Shown: positions 1-9,881 of the stretch, one piece after another
How the letters are laid out: each line of letters opens with the position of its first letter
Numbering within the stretch: position 1 is the first letter of the stretch
Origin: Candidatus Coprocola pullicola
GTDB lineage: Bacteria > Bacillota > Clostridia > Lachnospirales > Anaerotignaceae
DNA: 32,820 nt
Assembly: GCA_018715395.1 (NCBI GenBank)
Contig: DVLQ01000198.1
Span: 1 to 32,820 of the forward strand
Direction: 5' to 3'
Notes under the pieces: generated by a model
Told to the model about the DNA's origin: nothing
The model's input: the letters and a program-made list of their open reading frames with translations, nothing else
Database searches by the model: none
Translations under genes and position numbers: made by a program

Positions 1-54
1 ACAAATACTGTTTTCAATCAAATAAATGTTCTATAAATTATGGTATTAAAACAA

Positions 55-662
55 GAAATCATCTATTCTCTTAGCGAATAGTTTTTCCTATGGGGGCATA
101 GTCCTCTCTCCTTCGCTTATGTGTAAATATATAACCCAGTCTGTCAGCTGTTCCTCTGCTACCCTTAAAAGAGTTTTCCCATTTCGGCGTCAGCTGCTCT
201 CTCGGTTGATTGATTATATATTCAGCTATTGTATTTACATTTTTCCCAGCCGCATTGACACAATAGCCTTTAGAGCAAAATTCTCTATTTCTATACTTGT
301 ATTTCAACTCACGAAATGATTCTCGTCACATTGTACTACTTTTATTTTTCAAATACTCCATCAAACTTGATACGCTCCTTTTAGGCAATATCTCTACCGG
401 CATATATACATGATCTAGACATACTTCCCCCTTTGGTATATTCACACACCCTTCCACTCACACAATTTTCTCAATATTTTCCCAATTATTTTCCTTTTTT
501 GTAATAAAACACTTTTCTGCTATACTTTGGTACAAACACAATATGATATTTGCAATTTCATTTTCTATTCCATAAACCATGTCTATCCGTAATACCCATA
601 TCACTTCTATTGCAACATCGGAAGGCTTTTTTCATGCGTCCAACACACGGTTTTCTCTATAC
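55..662 (-). mobile_element. Decayed IS200/IS605-type element, copy A
   Basis: Both ends can be placed. The right-end stem-loop lies at about 62-82 (stem CTATTC/GAATAG). The left-end stem-loop lies at about 634-649 and is followed by the shared end sequence that finishes at 662. Copies B (7335-7992) and H (27851-28511) have the same layout and the same left-end flank. The tnpA inside is broken by several stops. The left end starts directly after the T-tract of the pncB terminator. I infer an immobile relic; a transposase supplied in trans might still recognise the folded ends. Confidence 0.75.
71..590 (-). pseudogene. tnpA: IS200-type transposase TnpA remnant (copy A)
   Basis: The minus strand encodes a C-terminal stretch of 78 residues with the TnpA pattern: KYKYRNREF, then GYCVNAAGKN, then AEYIINQ, which is the helix carrying the catalytic tyrosine, and finally ENSFKGSRG. 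Upstream, in the same and shifted frames, are LDHVYMPVEILPK (the eroded HUH region, HVY instead of H-x-H) and a stop-containing N-terminus. At least two in-frame stops separate the parts, so no functional Y1 transposase can be made. Known IS200 TnpA is about 130-155 residues and cuts single-stranded ends through one tyrosine. Confidence 0.75.
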
Positions 663-668
663 AAAAAA

Positions 669-689
669 GGTATCTGCACTGCTGATACC
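669..689 (-). terminator. Intrinsic terminator of pncB
   Basis: On the minus strand GGTATC pairs with GATACC around a 9-base loop and is followed by six Ts. It lies 20 bases past the pncB stop. The T-tract touches the left end of IS copy A. Confidence 0.8.
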
Positions 690-707
690 TTTAAAAATTT
701 TTTATTC

Positions 708-2162
708 TTATTTTATACTCATTTCGTTAATCAGTTTTAATTTTAAAGCCAATAATTTTTCAGATAAATCTACAGGCACAACATGAGGATTTTTATTTCT
801 TTTATGTTCTTCCCATAATGTTTCTTTTTCTTTATTGCAATAGGATTGTATTTCCATTACACTTGGAGAATTGTAAACACATTTTCCATTTTTAAAAATG
901 GGTATGAGTAATTCTCGTACTGTATAAGTGTTAGGCTGTAGTGTCATACGTTTCCATGTAGCATTATTATCAAAAAGTGTCAACACTTTTGTTTCATCAA
1001 TACTTTCTTCTTCCAAGGCAATAATATCGGCTTTAATTTTACCTGTTTTTTTATCATAAATACGAAATACTTTTTTAATGCCGGGGTTGGTTACTTTTTC
1101 TGTGTTATTAGACAATTTAATTTTTGGTACAAAATTACCTTTGCCATCGCTTTCTGCCGCTAATTTATAAACGCCTCCAAAAGCAGGACAATCATCACTT
1201 GTAATCAGCTTTGTACCAACGCCCCAAAGACCTATTTTTGCCCCCTGCAATTTTAAACTGCTAATCAATGACTCATCTAAATCACTGGAAGCGCTGATAA
1301 CAGCGTCTTCAAATCCGGCTTCTTCCAGCATTTTTTTTGCTTGTTTAGAAAGATATGCCAAATCTCCGCTATCCAAACGAATGCCATAATTTTTTAATTC
1401 AATACCGTTTTCTCTCATTTCTTGAAAGACTTTAATGGCATTGGGAACGCCTGATTCCAATGTATTATAAGTATCTACAAGCAATGTGCAAGCGTTTGGA
1501 AACAGTCTGGCATATTCTCGAAATGCCGTTATTTCATCAGGAAAACTCATAACCCAGCTATGAGCATGGGTTCCCTTTACAGGCACATCAAACAGTTTTC
1601 CTGTCAAAACATTGCTTGTGCCACAGCATCCGCCAATGACAGCAGCCCGTGCGCCATATGTACCCGCATCTGGCCCTTGCGCTCTTCTTAAGCCAAACTC
1701 CATCACAGGGTCGCCCTGAGCCGCCCAAACAACACGAGAAGCCTTTGTAGCAATCAAGCTTTGATGATTGATGATGTTTAAAAGAGCAGTTTCTATCAGC
1801 TGGGCTTCTATAATAGGGGCTTTTATTCTCATCAAAGGCTCATGAGGAAACACCACTGTACCTTCTGGTATGGCATAAACTTCTCCTGTAAAGGAAAAAT
1901 TTTCCAAATATGTAATAAAACTATCTGAAAAAATATTTAGACTTTTCAGATAGTTTATATCTTCTATAGAAAAATGTAAATTTTTAATATAATCAATAGC
2001 TTGTTCTAAGCCTGCTGCAACAGCATAGCCGTTTCCACTGGGATTTTTTCTATAAAACAAATCAAATACAACTATTTTATTTTCTAATCCTGTTTCATGA
2101 TATCCTTGCATCATTGTCAATTCATATAAGTCTGTTAAAAGTGCTAAATCATTTGTATTCAT
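708..2162 (-). CDS. pncB: Nicotinate phosphoribosyltransferase
   Basis: This enzyme joins nicotinate to PRPP, using ATP, to give nicotinate mononucleotide in the cytoplasmic NAD salvage (Preiss-Handler) route. The protein is 484 residues, normal for the Firmicute form. The start MNTNDLALLTDLYELTMMQG is the family N-terminus. Other family blocks seen are FGLRRAQGPDAGTYGARAA, GTHAHSWVMSF (the region of the phosphorylated histidine in characterised homologues) and IRLDSGDLAYLSKQA (phosphoribosyl binding). An upstream in-frame ATG would add 25 hydrophobic residues. I chose the ATG at 2162 because it starts the conserved domain and has GGGAG just upstream. The gene stands alone, divergent from the ileS T-box transcript, with its own promoter and terminator. 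Confidence 0.95.
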   Translation of the reverse strand: MNTNDLALLTDLYELTMMQGYHETGLENKIVVFDLFYRKNPSGNGYAVAAGLEQAIDYIKNLHFSIEDINYLKSLNIFSDSFITYLENFSFTGEVYAIPEGTVVFPHEPLMRIKAPIIEAQLIETALLNIINHQSLIATKASRVVWAAQGDPVMEFGLRRAQGPDAGTYGARAAVIGGCCGTSNVLTGKLFDVPVKGTHAHSWVMSFPDEITAFREYARLFPNACTLLVDTYNTLESGVPNAIKVFQEMRENGIELKNYGIRLDSGDLAYLSKQAKKMLEEAGFEDAVISASSDLDESLISSLKLQGAKIGLWGVGTKLITSDDCPAFGGVYKLAAESDGKGNFVPKIKLSNNTEKVTNPGIKKVFRIYDKKTGKIKADIIALEEESIDETKVLTLFDNNATWKRMTLQPNTYTVRELLIPIFKNGKCVYNSPSVMEIQSYCNKEKETLWEEHKRNKNPHVVPVDLSEKLLALKLKLINEMSIK

Positions 2163-2242
2163 GAGAATCAACTCTCCCTTTTCCAAAAATATACATACTC
2201 TAAAAGTATCTATAATAAAAACAATAATAGATAACAATACCT

Positions 2243-2271
2243 ATTATACACATATTTTTTGTGAAAATCAA
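2243..2271 (-). promoter_or_regulatory. Probable sigma-A promoter of pncB
   Basis: On the minus strand TTGATT and TATAAT are separated by exactly 17 bases. Transcription would start about 85 bases before the pncB ATG. Confidence 0.65.
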
Positions 2272-2328
2272 ACAAAATTTGTTAATTATGTCAAATTCCC
2301 ATCTTTTACAATCTTTTCAAAAAATCCC

Positions 2329-2357
2329 TTTACAAAAACAAAAACCCATTGTATAAT
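2329..2357 (+). promoter_or_regulatory. Sigma-A promoter of the ileS T-box transcript
   Basis: TTTACA and TATAAT are separated by exactly 17 bases. The predicted start is near 2364, immediately before the first T-box stem. Confidence 0.75.
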
Positions 2358-2363
2358 ACTTGC

Positions 2364-2646
2364 GTGATACTAGATTATATAAAACACTATGAAAGAGAGA
2401 GTAAGTCTTTTGAAAAAGCTACAGAGAGTCAGCGTTTGGTGAAAGCTGAACTTAGTAAAAAGAACTGAACATCACTCTGGAGTGGCAGCCCCAACGACTT
2501 TTTGGTTCAGTAAGCGCTGACGTATTTTCCTCGTTACGGAAGGCATATTGTTTGTTATGCATTAAGAGATATTCTTTTTAAGAATATAATTCAGGTGGTA
2601 CCGCGAGTCTTTTCGTCCTGTGATGGAAGAAAAGGCTTTTTTTCAT
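2364..2646 (+). promoter_or_regulatory. T-box leader (isoleucine, likely specifier AUC)
   Basis: The canonical T-box core AGGTGGTACCGCG lies at 2593-2605. It is followed by a terminator stem (AGTCTTTTC with GAAAAGGCT) and a run of seven Ts ending near 2646. Upstream is a long Stem I region. A plausible specifier triplet ATC at 2471-2473 follows GAAC and matches the downstream isoleucyl-tRNA synthetase. Uncharged tRNA-Ile should pair with the specifier and the T-box bulge, stabilise the antiterminator and allow read-through. The specifier is inferred by position and by the gene controlled; the T-box core is seen directly. Confidence 0.92.
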
Positions 2647-2682
2647 TTTATAAACTATCTATTTCAAATCAATAAGGCAAAT

Positions 2683-3103
2683 GGTTCTGTTAATTTAATA
2701 TGAACATAAAAATGCAGAAAAAAATTTTAAAAATGTACTTTCAATAAAAGCTGACACCTGAAAAATTTTTTTTAAATAAAAACCAGTGTTTTGTTTGTTT
2801 TTGAGAGTATATAACACCTGTAACAGAAACAGATGCTTGTCCGTACAAATAAGAGCAGCTATGGATAAAATGATAATAAAATAAAAAATTAGAAATGATA
2901 TCCAAATCAAATTCGATAATTATCTTTTCCATAACGATAAAAATAATGAGGACAAGAAATAGCAAAATCTTTATAAAAGTAATTTTTATTTTTTATATTT
3001 ATGCATAGAAACAGCTTCTTTCTGGGAAAAAATGTTTTTGTTATCATTTTATTGTACTTTTAATAAGAGGCTGTTGTCTATATCATTTTAATATAACAGA
3101 ATC
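2683..3103 (-). mobile_element. Miniature element (internally deleted zinc-ribbon IS) between T-box and ileS
   Basis: The two ends are imperfect inverted repeats: GGTTCTGTTAATTTAATATG on the left and, read from the right, GATTCTGTTATATTAAAATG. Both are flanked by the same 8 bases, AGGCAAAT, at 2675-2682 and 3104-3111, a textbook target duplication. Reading inward from the right end on the minus strand, the sequence matches the relic at 14980-15355: the same end, then a broken ATG start and FAISCPH-YFYRYGK, the start of a zinc-ribbon transposase. Most of the transposase is missing. End sequence and 8-bp duplication fit the IS6 family best, with IS1595 as an alternative; assignment by eye only. 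Confidence 0.85.
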
Positions 3104-3128
3104 AGGCAAATATAAAGGAGGATTTTTT

Positions 3129-6100
3129 ATGTATGACAAAGTATCTACCAATCTCAACTTTGTTGAACGTGAAGTAGCGGTTGAAAAATTCTGGAAGGAG
3201 CACAAAATATTTGAAAAAAGCACTCATTTAAGAGAAGGAGGTCCTATTTTTACATTTTATGACGGTCCTCCAACGGCAAATGGCAAGCCTCACATTGGTC
3301 ATATTATTACTCGTGCTGTAAAAGACTTAATTCCCCGTTACAAAACAATGAAAGGCTATCAAGTATTAAAAAAGGCCGGCTGGGACACCCATGGTTTGCC
3401 TGTGGAGTTAGAAGTGGAAAAAATGCTTCATATTAGCGGCAAGCCTCAAATCGAACAATATGGTGTAGAGCCCTTTATTGAAAAATGTAAAGAAAGCGTT
3501 TGGAAATATGAATCTGAATGGCGTGAAATGAGCGACAGGGTTGGTTTTTGGGCAGATATGGATAATCCTTATGTTACCTATCACAATGATTATATCGAAT
3601 CGGAATGGTGGGCGTTAAAACAAATCTGGGATAAAGGACTTCTTTACAAAGGACATAAAGTTGTGCCCTATTGTCCTCGCTGCGGTACAGCCCTTTCTAG
3701 CCACGAAGTAGCTCAAGGCTATAAAGACGTTAAAGAAACTTCTTGTATTGCAAAATTTAAACTGGAAGGAAAAGAGAATGAATACTTCCTTGCTTGGACA
3801 ACTACGCCTTGGACACTGCCCTCTAATATTTCTTTAACTGTCAATCCAAAAGAAGAATACGCAAAAGTAAAATATCAAAATGATATTTTTATTATGGCTT
3901 CCGCTCTTTTAAACGATGTTTTGGGAGAAAATAATTATGAAGTCATTGAAACAAAAACAGGTAAAGAATTAGAATATACAAGATACGAACCATTGTTTGA
4001 CTTTATACAATCAGACCCAAAAGGTTTCTTTGTCACTTGTGACGATTATGTTACACTGACAGACGGTACAGGTATTGTACATTCTGCTCCTGCTTTTGGT
4101 GAAGACGATGCTCGCGTAGGACAAAATTATGACATTCCGTTCCGTCAATATGTAGACAGTCAAGGACTTATGACAGCCGAAACCGGTCCTTTTGCCGGCA
4201 AATTTGTAAAAGAAGCAGACCCTCTTGTCATCCAATATATGAAAGAGCATGATACGCTTTTTGCAGCAATTCCTTTTGAACATAACTATCCTTTCTGTTG
4301 GAGATGCGATACGCCGCTGATTTATTATGCAAGAAGTACATGGTTTATCAAAATGACTGCTTTACGTGATAATTTGGTAGCAAACAATCGTACCATTAAT
4401 TGGTATCCTGATAACATCAAAGAAGGTCGTTTTGGCAACTTCTTGGAAAATGTAATTGACTGGGGACTCAGCCGTGAAAGATATTGGGGTACGCCGCTTC
4501 CTATTTGGGAATGCGAATGTGGTCACAGACATACCATTGGCAGTATTGCCGAATTAAAACAAATGTCACCGGACTGCCCGGAAGATATTGAATTGCACAA
4601 ACCATTTATCGATGCTGTTCATATTACTTGCCCTCAATGTAGCAAACTTATGACAAGAGTTCCTGAAGTAATTGACTGTTGGTTTGATTCCGGAAGTATG
4701 CCATTTGCTCAGTTCCACTATCCTTTTGAAAACAAAGAATTATTTGAGGCAAACTTCCCTGCTGACTTTATCAGTGAAGCAGTTGACCAAACAAGAGGCT
4801 GGTTTTACACATTGCTCGCTGTCAGTACATTGCTTTTTGACAAATCCTCTTTCAAAAACTGTATTGTGTTAGGGCATGTACAAGATAAAGACGGACAAAA
4901 AATGAGTAAGCACAAAGGCAATGTTGTAGACCCTTGGGATGCTTTAAACAAACAAGGCGCCGATGCTGTTCGTTGGTATTTCTATGCAAACAGCGCTCCA
5001 TGGCTGCCCAGCCGCTATTATGAAGAAGCAGTCAACGAAATGCAAAGAAAATATATGGGTACGCTTTGGAATACCTATGCGTTTTTTGTGCTTTATGCAG
5101 AAATTGACCAGTTTAATCCAACAAAATATCAACTGGAATATGATAAATTATCCCCTATGGATAAATGGATACTTTCTAAACTGCAAACATTAAACAAATT
5201 TGTGGATGAATGCCTCGATAGCTACAAAATTACAGAGCCTGCAAGAGCTATGGCTGAATTTGTAGACGATTTAAGCAACTGGTATGTCAGAAGAAGCAGA
5301 GAACGTTTCTGGGGTAAAGATATGCCGCAGGATAAAATCAATGCTTATATGACATTGCATACTGTACTTGTCACAATGGCAAAATTGACAGCGCCATTTA
5401 CACCATTTATCGCAGAAGAAATCTATGGCAATCTTGTAAAAAATGTAGATGAAACAGCCAAAGAAAGCATTCATCTTTGCGACTGGCCACAATACCATGC
5501 GCAATGGGTAGACAAAGAATTGGAAACCAACATGGATTTGGTATTAAAAATTGTTGTAGAGGGTCGTGCTGCCAGAAATGCTGCCAACATCAAAAATCGT
5601 CAGCCTATGGCTGTGATGTACGTAAAAGCAGAGCAAGAGCTTTCAGCGGACTATAAAGCTATTGTTATGGAAGAATTAAACATCAAATCTGTGGTATTCA
5701 CACAAGATGTAGAAAGCTTTACATCTTATACATTTAAACCACAGTTAAAAACATTAGGTAAAAAATATGGCAAACTTGTTCCAAAAATTGGAGAAGCATT
5801 AAAAAATGCAGATAGCGCTGCATTTATGAATGTATTAAAAACAGAAGGCAAAATAACACTCTCTATTGAGGACGAAACTGTGGAACTGGAGCAAGAGGAT
5901 GTTCTTATCAGTACAGCGCAAAAAGATGGTTTTGTAACCTCTGGCGACAATACTGTAACTGTGGTGTTAGATACAAACTTAACTCCAGAACTCATTGAAG
6001 AAGGTTTTGTAAGAGAAATTACAAGCAAAGTGCAAACAATGAGAAAAGAAGCAAATTTTGAAGTAACAGACAAAATCAAAGTATATCATAGCGGAAATGC

Positions 6101-6242
6101 TAAAATTGCAGAAATCCTTTCAAACAATGACATTAAGTCCGATATATTGGCAGAACAAATTATTTCCGGCACGGGCGGAAGCTATGTCAAAGAATGGAAT
6201 ATCAATGGAGAAAAAGTAACTCTTGGTGTTGAAAAAATTTAA
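3129..6242 (+). CDS. ileS: Isoleucyl-tRNA synthetase, type 2 (IleS2-like)
   Basis: This class Ia synthetase charges tRNA-Ile in the cytoplasm. The protein is 1037 residues, the length of the eukaryote-like IleS2 group rather than the roughly 920-940 of IleS1. Motifs seen are HIGH at residues 55-58 inside PPTANGKPHIGHI, a CP1 editing domain (TTPWTLPSN, then GTGIVHSAPAFGEDD), WFDSGSMPFAQFHYP, and KMSKH at 591-595 in the KMSKS position. A strong AAAGGAGG lies 7-8 bases before the ATG. Expression should depend on the T-box upstream, but a 421-bp miniature element now separates leader and gene. Family knowledge: IleS2 enzymes tend to be less sensitive to mupirocin; the canonical HIGH motif gives no sign of the hyper-resistant variant. 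Confidence 0.96.
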   Translation: MYDKVSTNLNFVEREVAVEKFWKEHKIFEKSTHLREGGPIFTFYDGPPTANGKPHIGHIITRAVKDLIPRYKTMKGYQVLKKAGWDTHGLPVELEVEKMLHISGKPQIEQYGVEPFIEKCKESVWKYESEWREMSDRVGFWADMDNPYVTYHNDYIESEWWALKQIWDKGLLYKGHKVVPYCPRCGTALSSHEVAQGYKDVKETSCIAKFKLEGKENEYFLAWTTTPWTLPSNISLTVNPKEEYAKVKYQNDIFIMASALLNDVLGENNYEVIETKTGKELEYTRYEPLFDFIQSDPKGFFVTCDDYVTLTDGTGIVHSAPAFGEDDARVGQNYDIPFRQYVDSQGLMTAETGPFAGKFVKEADPLVIQYMKEHDTLFAAIPFEHNYPFCWRCDTPLIYYARSTWFIKMTALRDNLVANNRTINWYPDNIKEGRFGNFLENVIDWGLSRERYWGTPLPIWECECGHRHTIGSIAELKQMSPDCPEDIELHKPFIDAVHITCPQCSKLMTRVPEVIDCWFDSGSMPFAQFHYPFENKELFEANFPADFISEAVDQTRGWFYTLLAVSTLLFDKSSFKNCIVLGHVQDKDGQKMSKHKGNVVDPWDALNKQGADAVRWYFYANSAPWLPSRYYEEAVNEMQRKYMGTLWNTYAFFVLYAEIDQFNPTKYQLEYDKLSPMDKWILSKLQTLNKFVDECLDSYKITEPARAMAEFVDDLSNWYVRRSRERFWGKDMPQDKINAYMTLHTVLVTMAKLTAPFTPFIAEEIYGNLVKNVDETAKESIHLCDWPQYHAQWVDKELETNMDLVLKIVVEGRAARNAANIKNRQPMAVMYVKAEQELSADYKAIVMEELNIKSVVFTQDVESFTSYTFKPQLKTLGKKYGKLVPKIGEALKNADSAAFMNVLKTEGKITLSIEDETVELEQEDVLISTAQKDGFVTSGDNTVTVVLDTNLTPELIEEGFVREITSKVQTMRKEANFEVTDKIKVYHSGNAKIAEILSNNDIKSDILAEQIISGTGGSYVKEWNINGEKVTLGVEKI

Positions 6243-6519
6243 TCTTCCCCTTAATAAAGCTTGATATATATTGTTTTTACCAAAATTTTATATCAGCATA
6301 GTATCTCCGTTTATTTTCTTATTACTTAAGAAAATATTCAAAAGATTGTTTCATACTTTCCATAATCTTCTTTTGTAATAGCAGATTGTTTATTTCAAAA
6401 AAACAAATACAAAGGCTTTTACAAGTAAATATTTAGCAAATCAATGAAATATATTTTTATACCAAAAAAGTATTGCATGCAATTTCAAAAAATTTTTTAA
6501 TCAAAAGGTATTGCGTGCT
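6243..6519. other. Intergenic, no gene seen
   Basis: AT-rich sequence between the ileS stop and the first decayed IS200 element. I see no convincing open frame, no RNA gene and no strong intrinsic terminator close to ileS. Confidence 0.5.
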
Positions 6520-7175
6520 GATTCTCTAAAAGGGAATATGGAAGATTTGGCATGGCATTACAATTACAGGCAGCCACAAAAAGCGGCTGTCTGTTTTTTA
6601 TTATTCGCCTATGCTACCTATAAACGCTTGTGTGTACTCTTTTTATGAGATTTGCTTTCGCCATATTATCTAATTTTTTATATATTCTTTTATCACCTTT
6701 TCATTTCATCCTACTATCTCTCCTCTTGCTCAAAAACTTCTTCTTCCATATTTAAATTTGCATGCCTGTCAAATATCATTGTGCACTCTTATCCTACAAA
6801 CTATGCTACACTCAGATATGGTGGTTATACTAACTAACATATGGACAACATGCTTGTGCCTCAATGATTTTAACCTTTTTTCTGCACACAATTTTCTAAT
6901 GATTTCCCCTATATCTGCCCTTCATTGTTTGTATATCACTTTTGTATTTTGGTGCAAATAGTATGTGATATTGGCGTCTATATTTGGAATGTGTATTTTA
7001 TTTCATTTTTCCTCTTTCACACCTCCTAATTTTATTTTTGTAATACGGTCGCAAACCTTCATTCTAAAATTATCATTAGGAGGTTTTCTATACTAAAGTA
7101 TTTTATTACCCATAGTAGAATTAGGGGTTTTGTTAAACTAAACAAATACAATCCCTAAAAGGGGTTGTATTTGTA
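6520..7175 (-). mobile_element. Strongly decayed IS200/IS605-type element
   Basis: The minus strand between about 7016 and 6610 reads as broken TnpA: an N-terminus with YHILFAPKYK after a good GGAGG ribosome site, then VKIIEAQACC (normally followed by the HIH motif, here eroded), FKYG and VIKEYIKN, with many stops and frameshifts. A 13-pair inverted repeat at 7143-7173 lies where the left-end hairpin should be. Possible right-end hairpins are at about 6521-6537 and 6568-6592; the second could equally be a terminator. It sits directly behind copy B in the same orientation. Confidence 0.6.
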
Positions 7176-7334
7176 ATATGATAACTTTTTTTACTAAAAC
7201 AATATCCTACATTATTGTCCCAATAAAATCTCAATTGAAGCATCCATCTCACTATAAAAAGATATCTTTTCTGTACTTTTTTGTATCAACATAAAAAAGA
7301 GTTTTAAAATCACTAACATTGAATATATAAAAAA

Positions 7335-7992
7335 ACATACGCCTACCTAGCAGGTGGTTTTCTCATACGAGCACAGCTCTCTTTTTCTGACTTATGCATA
7401 ATCACATAACCCAATCTGCTACCTTTAAAAGAGTTTTCCTATTCCAGTGTCAACTACTCTTTTAGTTGATTTTCTCTTAATTGATTCATCTATTCTGTCT
7501 GCATTTTTTACTGCTGTATCAACTAATAGTCTTTAGAGCAAAACTCTCTTATTTTTATACTTATATTTTAACTCACAAAATCATTCTTACTACATTGTGC
7601 CGCTTTTGCCTTTCAAATCCCTCATTAAAACTTGATATACTCATTTTGGCGATATCTCTACCAGTATATGTATATGATTTAGACATATTTCTGCTTTTGG
7701 TATATTTACACCTTTTCAATTACACAATTTTTTCAATATTTCCCCAATTGCTTTCTTTTTTTGGTAATAAAACACTTTTCTTCTATACTTTGATGCAAAC
7801 ACAATATGATATTTGCAATTTCATTTTCTATGCTATAAACCATGTATATCTGTAATACCCATATACAGATCTCCTTTTCTCTATTTTTTTGCAGTTGGCA
7901 GACCGCAATTCTATTATAGTGAAAAGGAGTTTTTACTTCAACGCCAAAAGGCTTTTTTGAACCACGCGTCCAACGCGTGGTTTTCTCTATAC
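7335..7992 (-). mobile_element. Decayed IS200/IS605-type element, copy B
   Basis: The right-end stem-loop is at about 7340-7357 (CCACCT and GGTAGG arms). The left-end stem-loop is perfect: AACCACGCG pairs with CGCGTGGTT around TCCAA at about 7960-7982. The tnpA between about 7850 and 7370 contains LNHIHILVEISPK, the HUH pair of histidines, but also several stops. The left end begins right after the T-tract of the chemoreceptor terminator. It is the best preserved of the A/B/H group at its left end. Confidence 0.75.
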
Positions 7993-7995
7993 AAA

Positions 7996-8025
7996 AAAAG
8001 AAGACAGTCATTTCTGTCTTCTTTT
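7996..8025 (-). terminator. Intrinsic terminator of the chemoreceptor gene
   Basis: On the minus strand AAAAGAAGACAG pairs with CTGTCTTCTTTT around a 6-base loop. The T-tract runs into the left end of IS copy B. It lies 7 bases after the stop codon of the chemoreceptor. Confidence 0.85.
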
Positions 8026-8031
8026 AACATA

Positions 8032-9786
8032 TTAATATTTACCAAAATGATCATTATAATATGCATCGTCTAAACTATGTATCATACTGTTTTGTTCTAT
8101 GTTATGATTTGTTTTATCTATATTTGTTATCACTTCTTGCTTTAATTGAAACTGTGCTAACAAATCTCTTAACATCTGCGCTTGATTAGAAAGCTTTTCA
8201 CTGGAAGCAGCGCTTTCTTCTGCCGTAGCAGAATTTGTCTGTACCACACTTGCCACTTGTTCGATACTCTTTGTAACCTGACAAATAGATTCCACTTGCC
8301 ATGTAAAATCTACTGAAACTTTATCTACTGACTGCACAACATCTTTTGCTTCTTCTACTACAGAAGCAATCAATTGTGCTGTTTTGCCTGCAATTTTTGT
8401 ACCATTTTCCACTGCTTGAATAGAAGTTTCTATTAATGTTGTAGTATTTTTTGCTGCTTCTGCACTTTTGCTTGCCAAATTTCTAACTTCATCTGCCACA
8501 ACAGCAAATCCTTTTCCTGCAACACCAGCTCTAGCCGCCTCAACTGCTGCATTTAATGCAAGTATATTTGTCTGAAAAGCAATGTCTTCAATAGCTTTGA
8601 TAATCTTACCAATCTCATCGGAACTAGCATTGATATCCTCCATAGCACGAATCATATTTTGCATTTGTTCATTACTATCTAATAAAATTTTAGTCACTTC
8701 AGATACATGTTCATTGACTTTTTTCATACTTTCTTCATTTGTCTGAACATGATTGCGAATTTCTTCTATGGTTAATGATAATTCCTCTACAGAGGCCGCT
8801 TGTTCTGCAGAACCATCCGACAATGTTCTTGCACCATCCGAAACCGCTTCAGAGGCATTTGTAACTTGGTGAGCAGCCTGTTGTATTCCTTTAAAAGCCT
8901 CGCCTAAAATATCTTCAAATTCTAATATCGCTTTTTGAATTTGTTTAAACTCTCCTTTAAATTCTACTTCTGCTGTCACAAAAAGCTGTCCTTTGGCCAT
9001 CAGTTTCATATAACGTCTGATTTCTGTGATATAACTTCCTAATTCCCTTATAGAAAAATTCAAAGAATTTGCTAATTCCCCAATTTCGTCATTGGACTCA
9101 TAGGGTATTTCAAAGTGTAAATCTCCCTCGGATAATTTTTTACCTGCTTGTGTAATGGTTAATATAGGATTGATAATATATTTTACAGTATATCCTAACA
9201 ATAATATAATTAACAAAAATACAATAATAATTACAATAATAGCCGATATTGTAGCCATATTTGCAGTCTTATTCACTTCCGTTTTACTTTCTTGCAATAA
9301 ATTTTCTGTAATAGCTACTAATTCATCCATTTGATTGGAAAGGGTTGCTACATTTTGTTTTGTTTCATTTATGTAAATATTTTTTGCCCCCTCATAATTT
9401 GTTTGTTTCATTTCTAATATCTCAGAAGCAGAATTGTGAATTTGTTGATGAATTGTCTTCATGTTTTCTAAATATTCTACTACCTCTTGGGGCCATAAAG
9501 ATGTGTCGGAACTATAAAGAAACTTACCAAAGTCACACGTTTGATAATCCAAACTACCTGTAAAAGCAGTATCAAAATTCAAAGAGGAATTCAATCCTTC
9601 TAGCCAAACATAATGAGCCTTTTGAGCATTTAGTATTGTATCATTAATTATCGTAATATTGGTTTGTTTTTCATTTGCCGCTTTTACTTTGTAAAATCCA
9701 AACATAGTTACAGCACCGCTTATCAGCACTGCAATTAAAATAATCATTACACGAATCAAAATAGAACGCCTAATTGACCAATTCAA
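8032..9786 (-). CDS. Methyl-accepting chemotaxis protein with extracytoplasmic CZB-like sensor
   Basis: This membrane chemoreceptor should signal to CheA/CheW. I chose the TTG at 9786, giving 584 residues: it has GAGGG about 6-8 bases upstream and starts just before the first membrane segment, whereas the upstream ATG has no ribosome site. Residues in that numbering: membrane helix 9-30, sensor region 31-177, second helix 178-200, HAMP about 201-255, then the signalling domain with the conserved hairpin tip [18 protein letters not shown] and [15 protein letters not shown]. The sensor contains AHYVW (His58), CDFGKFLY (Cys84) and HQQIH (His113, His117), spaced like the zinc ligands of CZB domains. 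No CheB/CheR-binding pentapeptide ends the protein. It is monocistronic, flanked by two strong terminators. Confidence 0.92.
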   Translation of the reverse strand: MNWSIRRSILIRVMIILIAVLISGAVTMFGFYKVKAANEKQTNITIINDTILNAQKAHYVWLEGLNSSLNFDTAFTGSLDYQTCDFGKFLYSSDTSLWPQEVVEYLENMKTIHQQIHNSASEILEMKQTNYEGAKNIYINETKQNVATLSNQMDELVAITENLLQESKTEVNKTANMATISAIIVIIIVFLLIILLLGYTVKYIINPILTITQAGKKLSEGDLHFEIPYESNDEIGELANSLNFSIRELGSYITEIRRYMKLMAKGQLFVTAEVEFKGEFKQIQKAILEFEDILGEAFKGIQQAAHQVTNASEAVSDGARTLSDGSAEQAASVEELSLTIEEIRNHVQTNEESMKKVNEHVSEVTKILLDSNEQMQNMIRAMEDINASSDEIGKIIKAIEDIAFQTNILALNAAVEAARAGVAGKGFAVVADEVRNLASKSAEAAKNTTTLIETSIQAVENGTKIAGKTAQLIASVVEEAKDVVQSVDKVSVDFTWQVESICQVTKSIEQVASVVQTNSATAEESAASSEKLSNQAQMLRDLLAQFQLKQEVITNIDKTNHNIEQNSMIHSLDDAYYNDHFGKY

Positions 9787-9881
9787 AATGAATCCCTCAT
9801 TTCTTTGTATATATCCCTTCTCTTTATCATTTCTGTTAAAATACAACATTACACATATCATATCGACAAAAATTTTAAAAA

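Noticed and set aside
2695..2965. Two overlapping minus-strand frames of 71-74 codons
   Set aside because: They lie inside the miniature element and are decayed transposase sequence in shifted frames, without a proper start.
4011..6079. Long minus-strand frames within ileS
   Set aside because: Antisense shadows of a well-conserved gene, no ribosome sites.
7212..7319. A 35-codon minus-strand frame followed by a 13-pair inverted repeat at 7143-7173
   Set aside because: No ribosome site, wedged between two IS relics; the inverted repeat is better explained as an IS left end.
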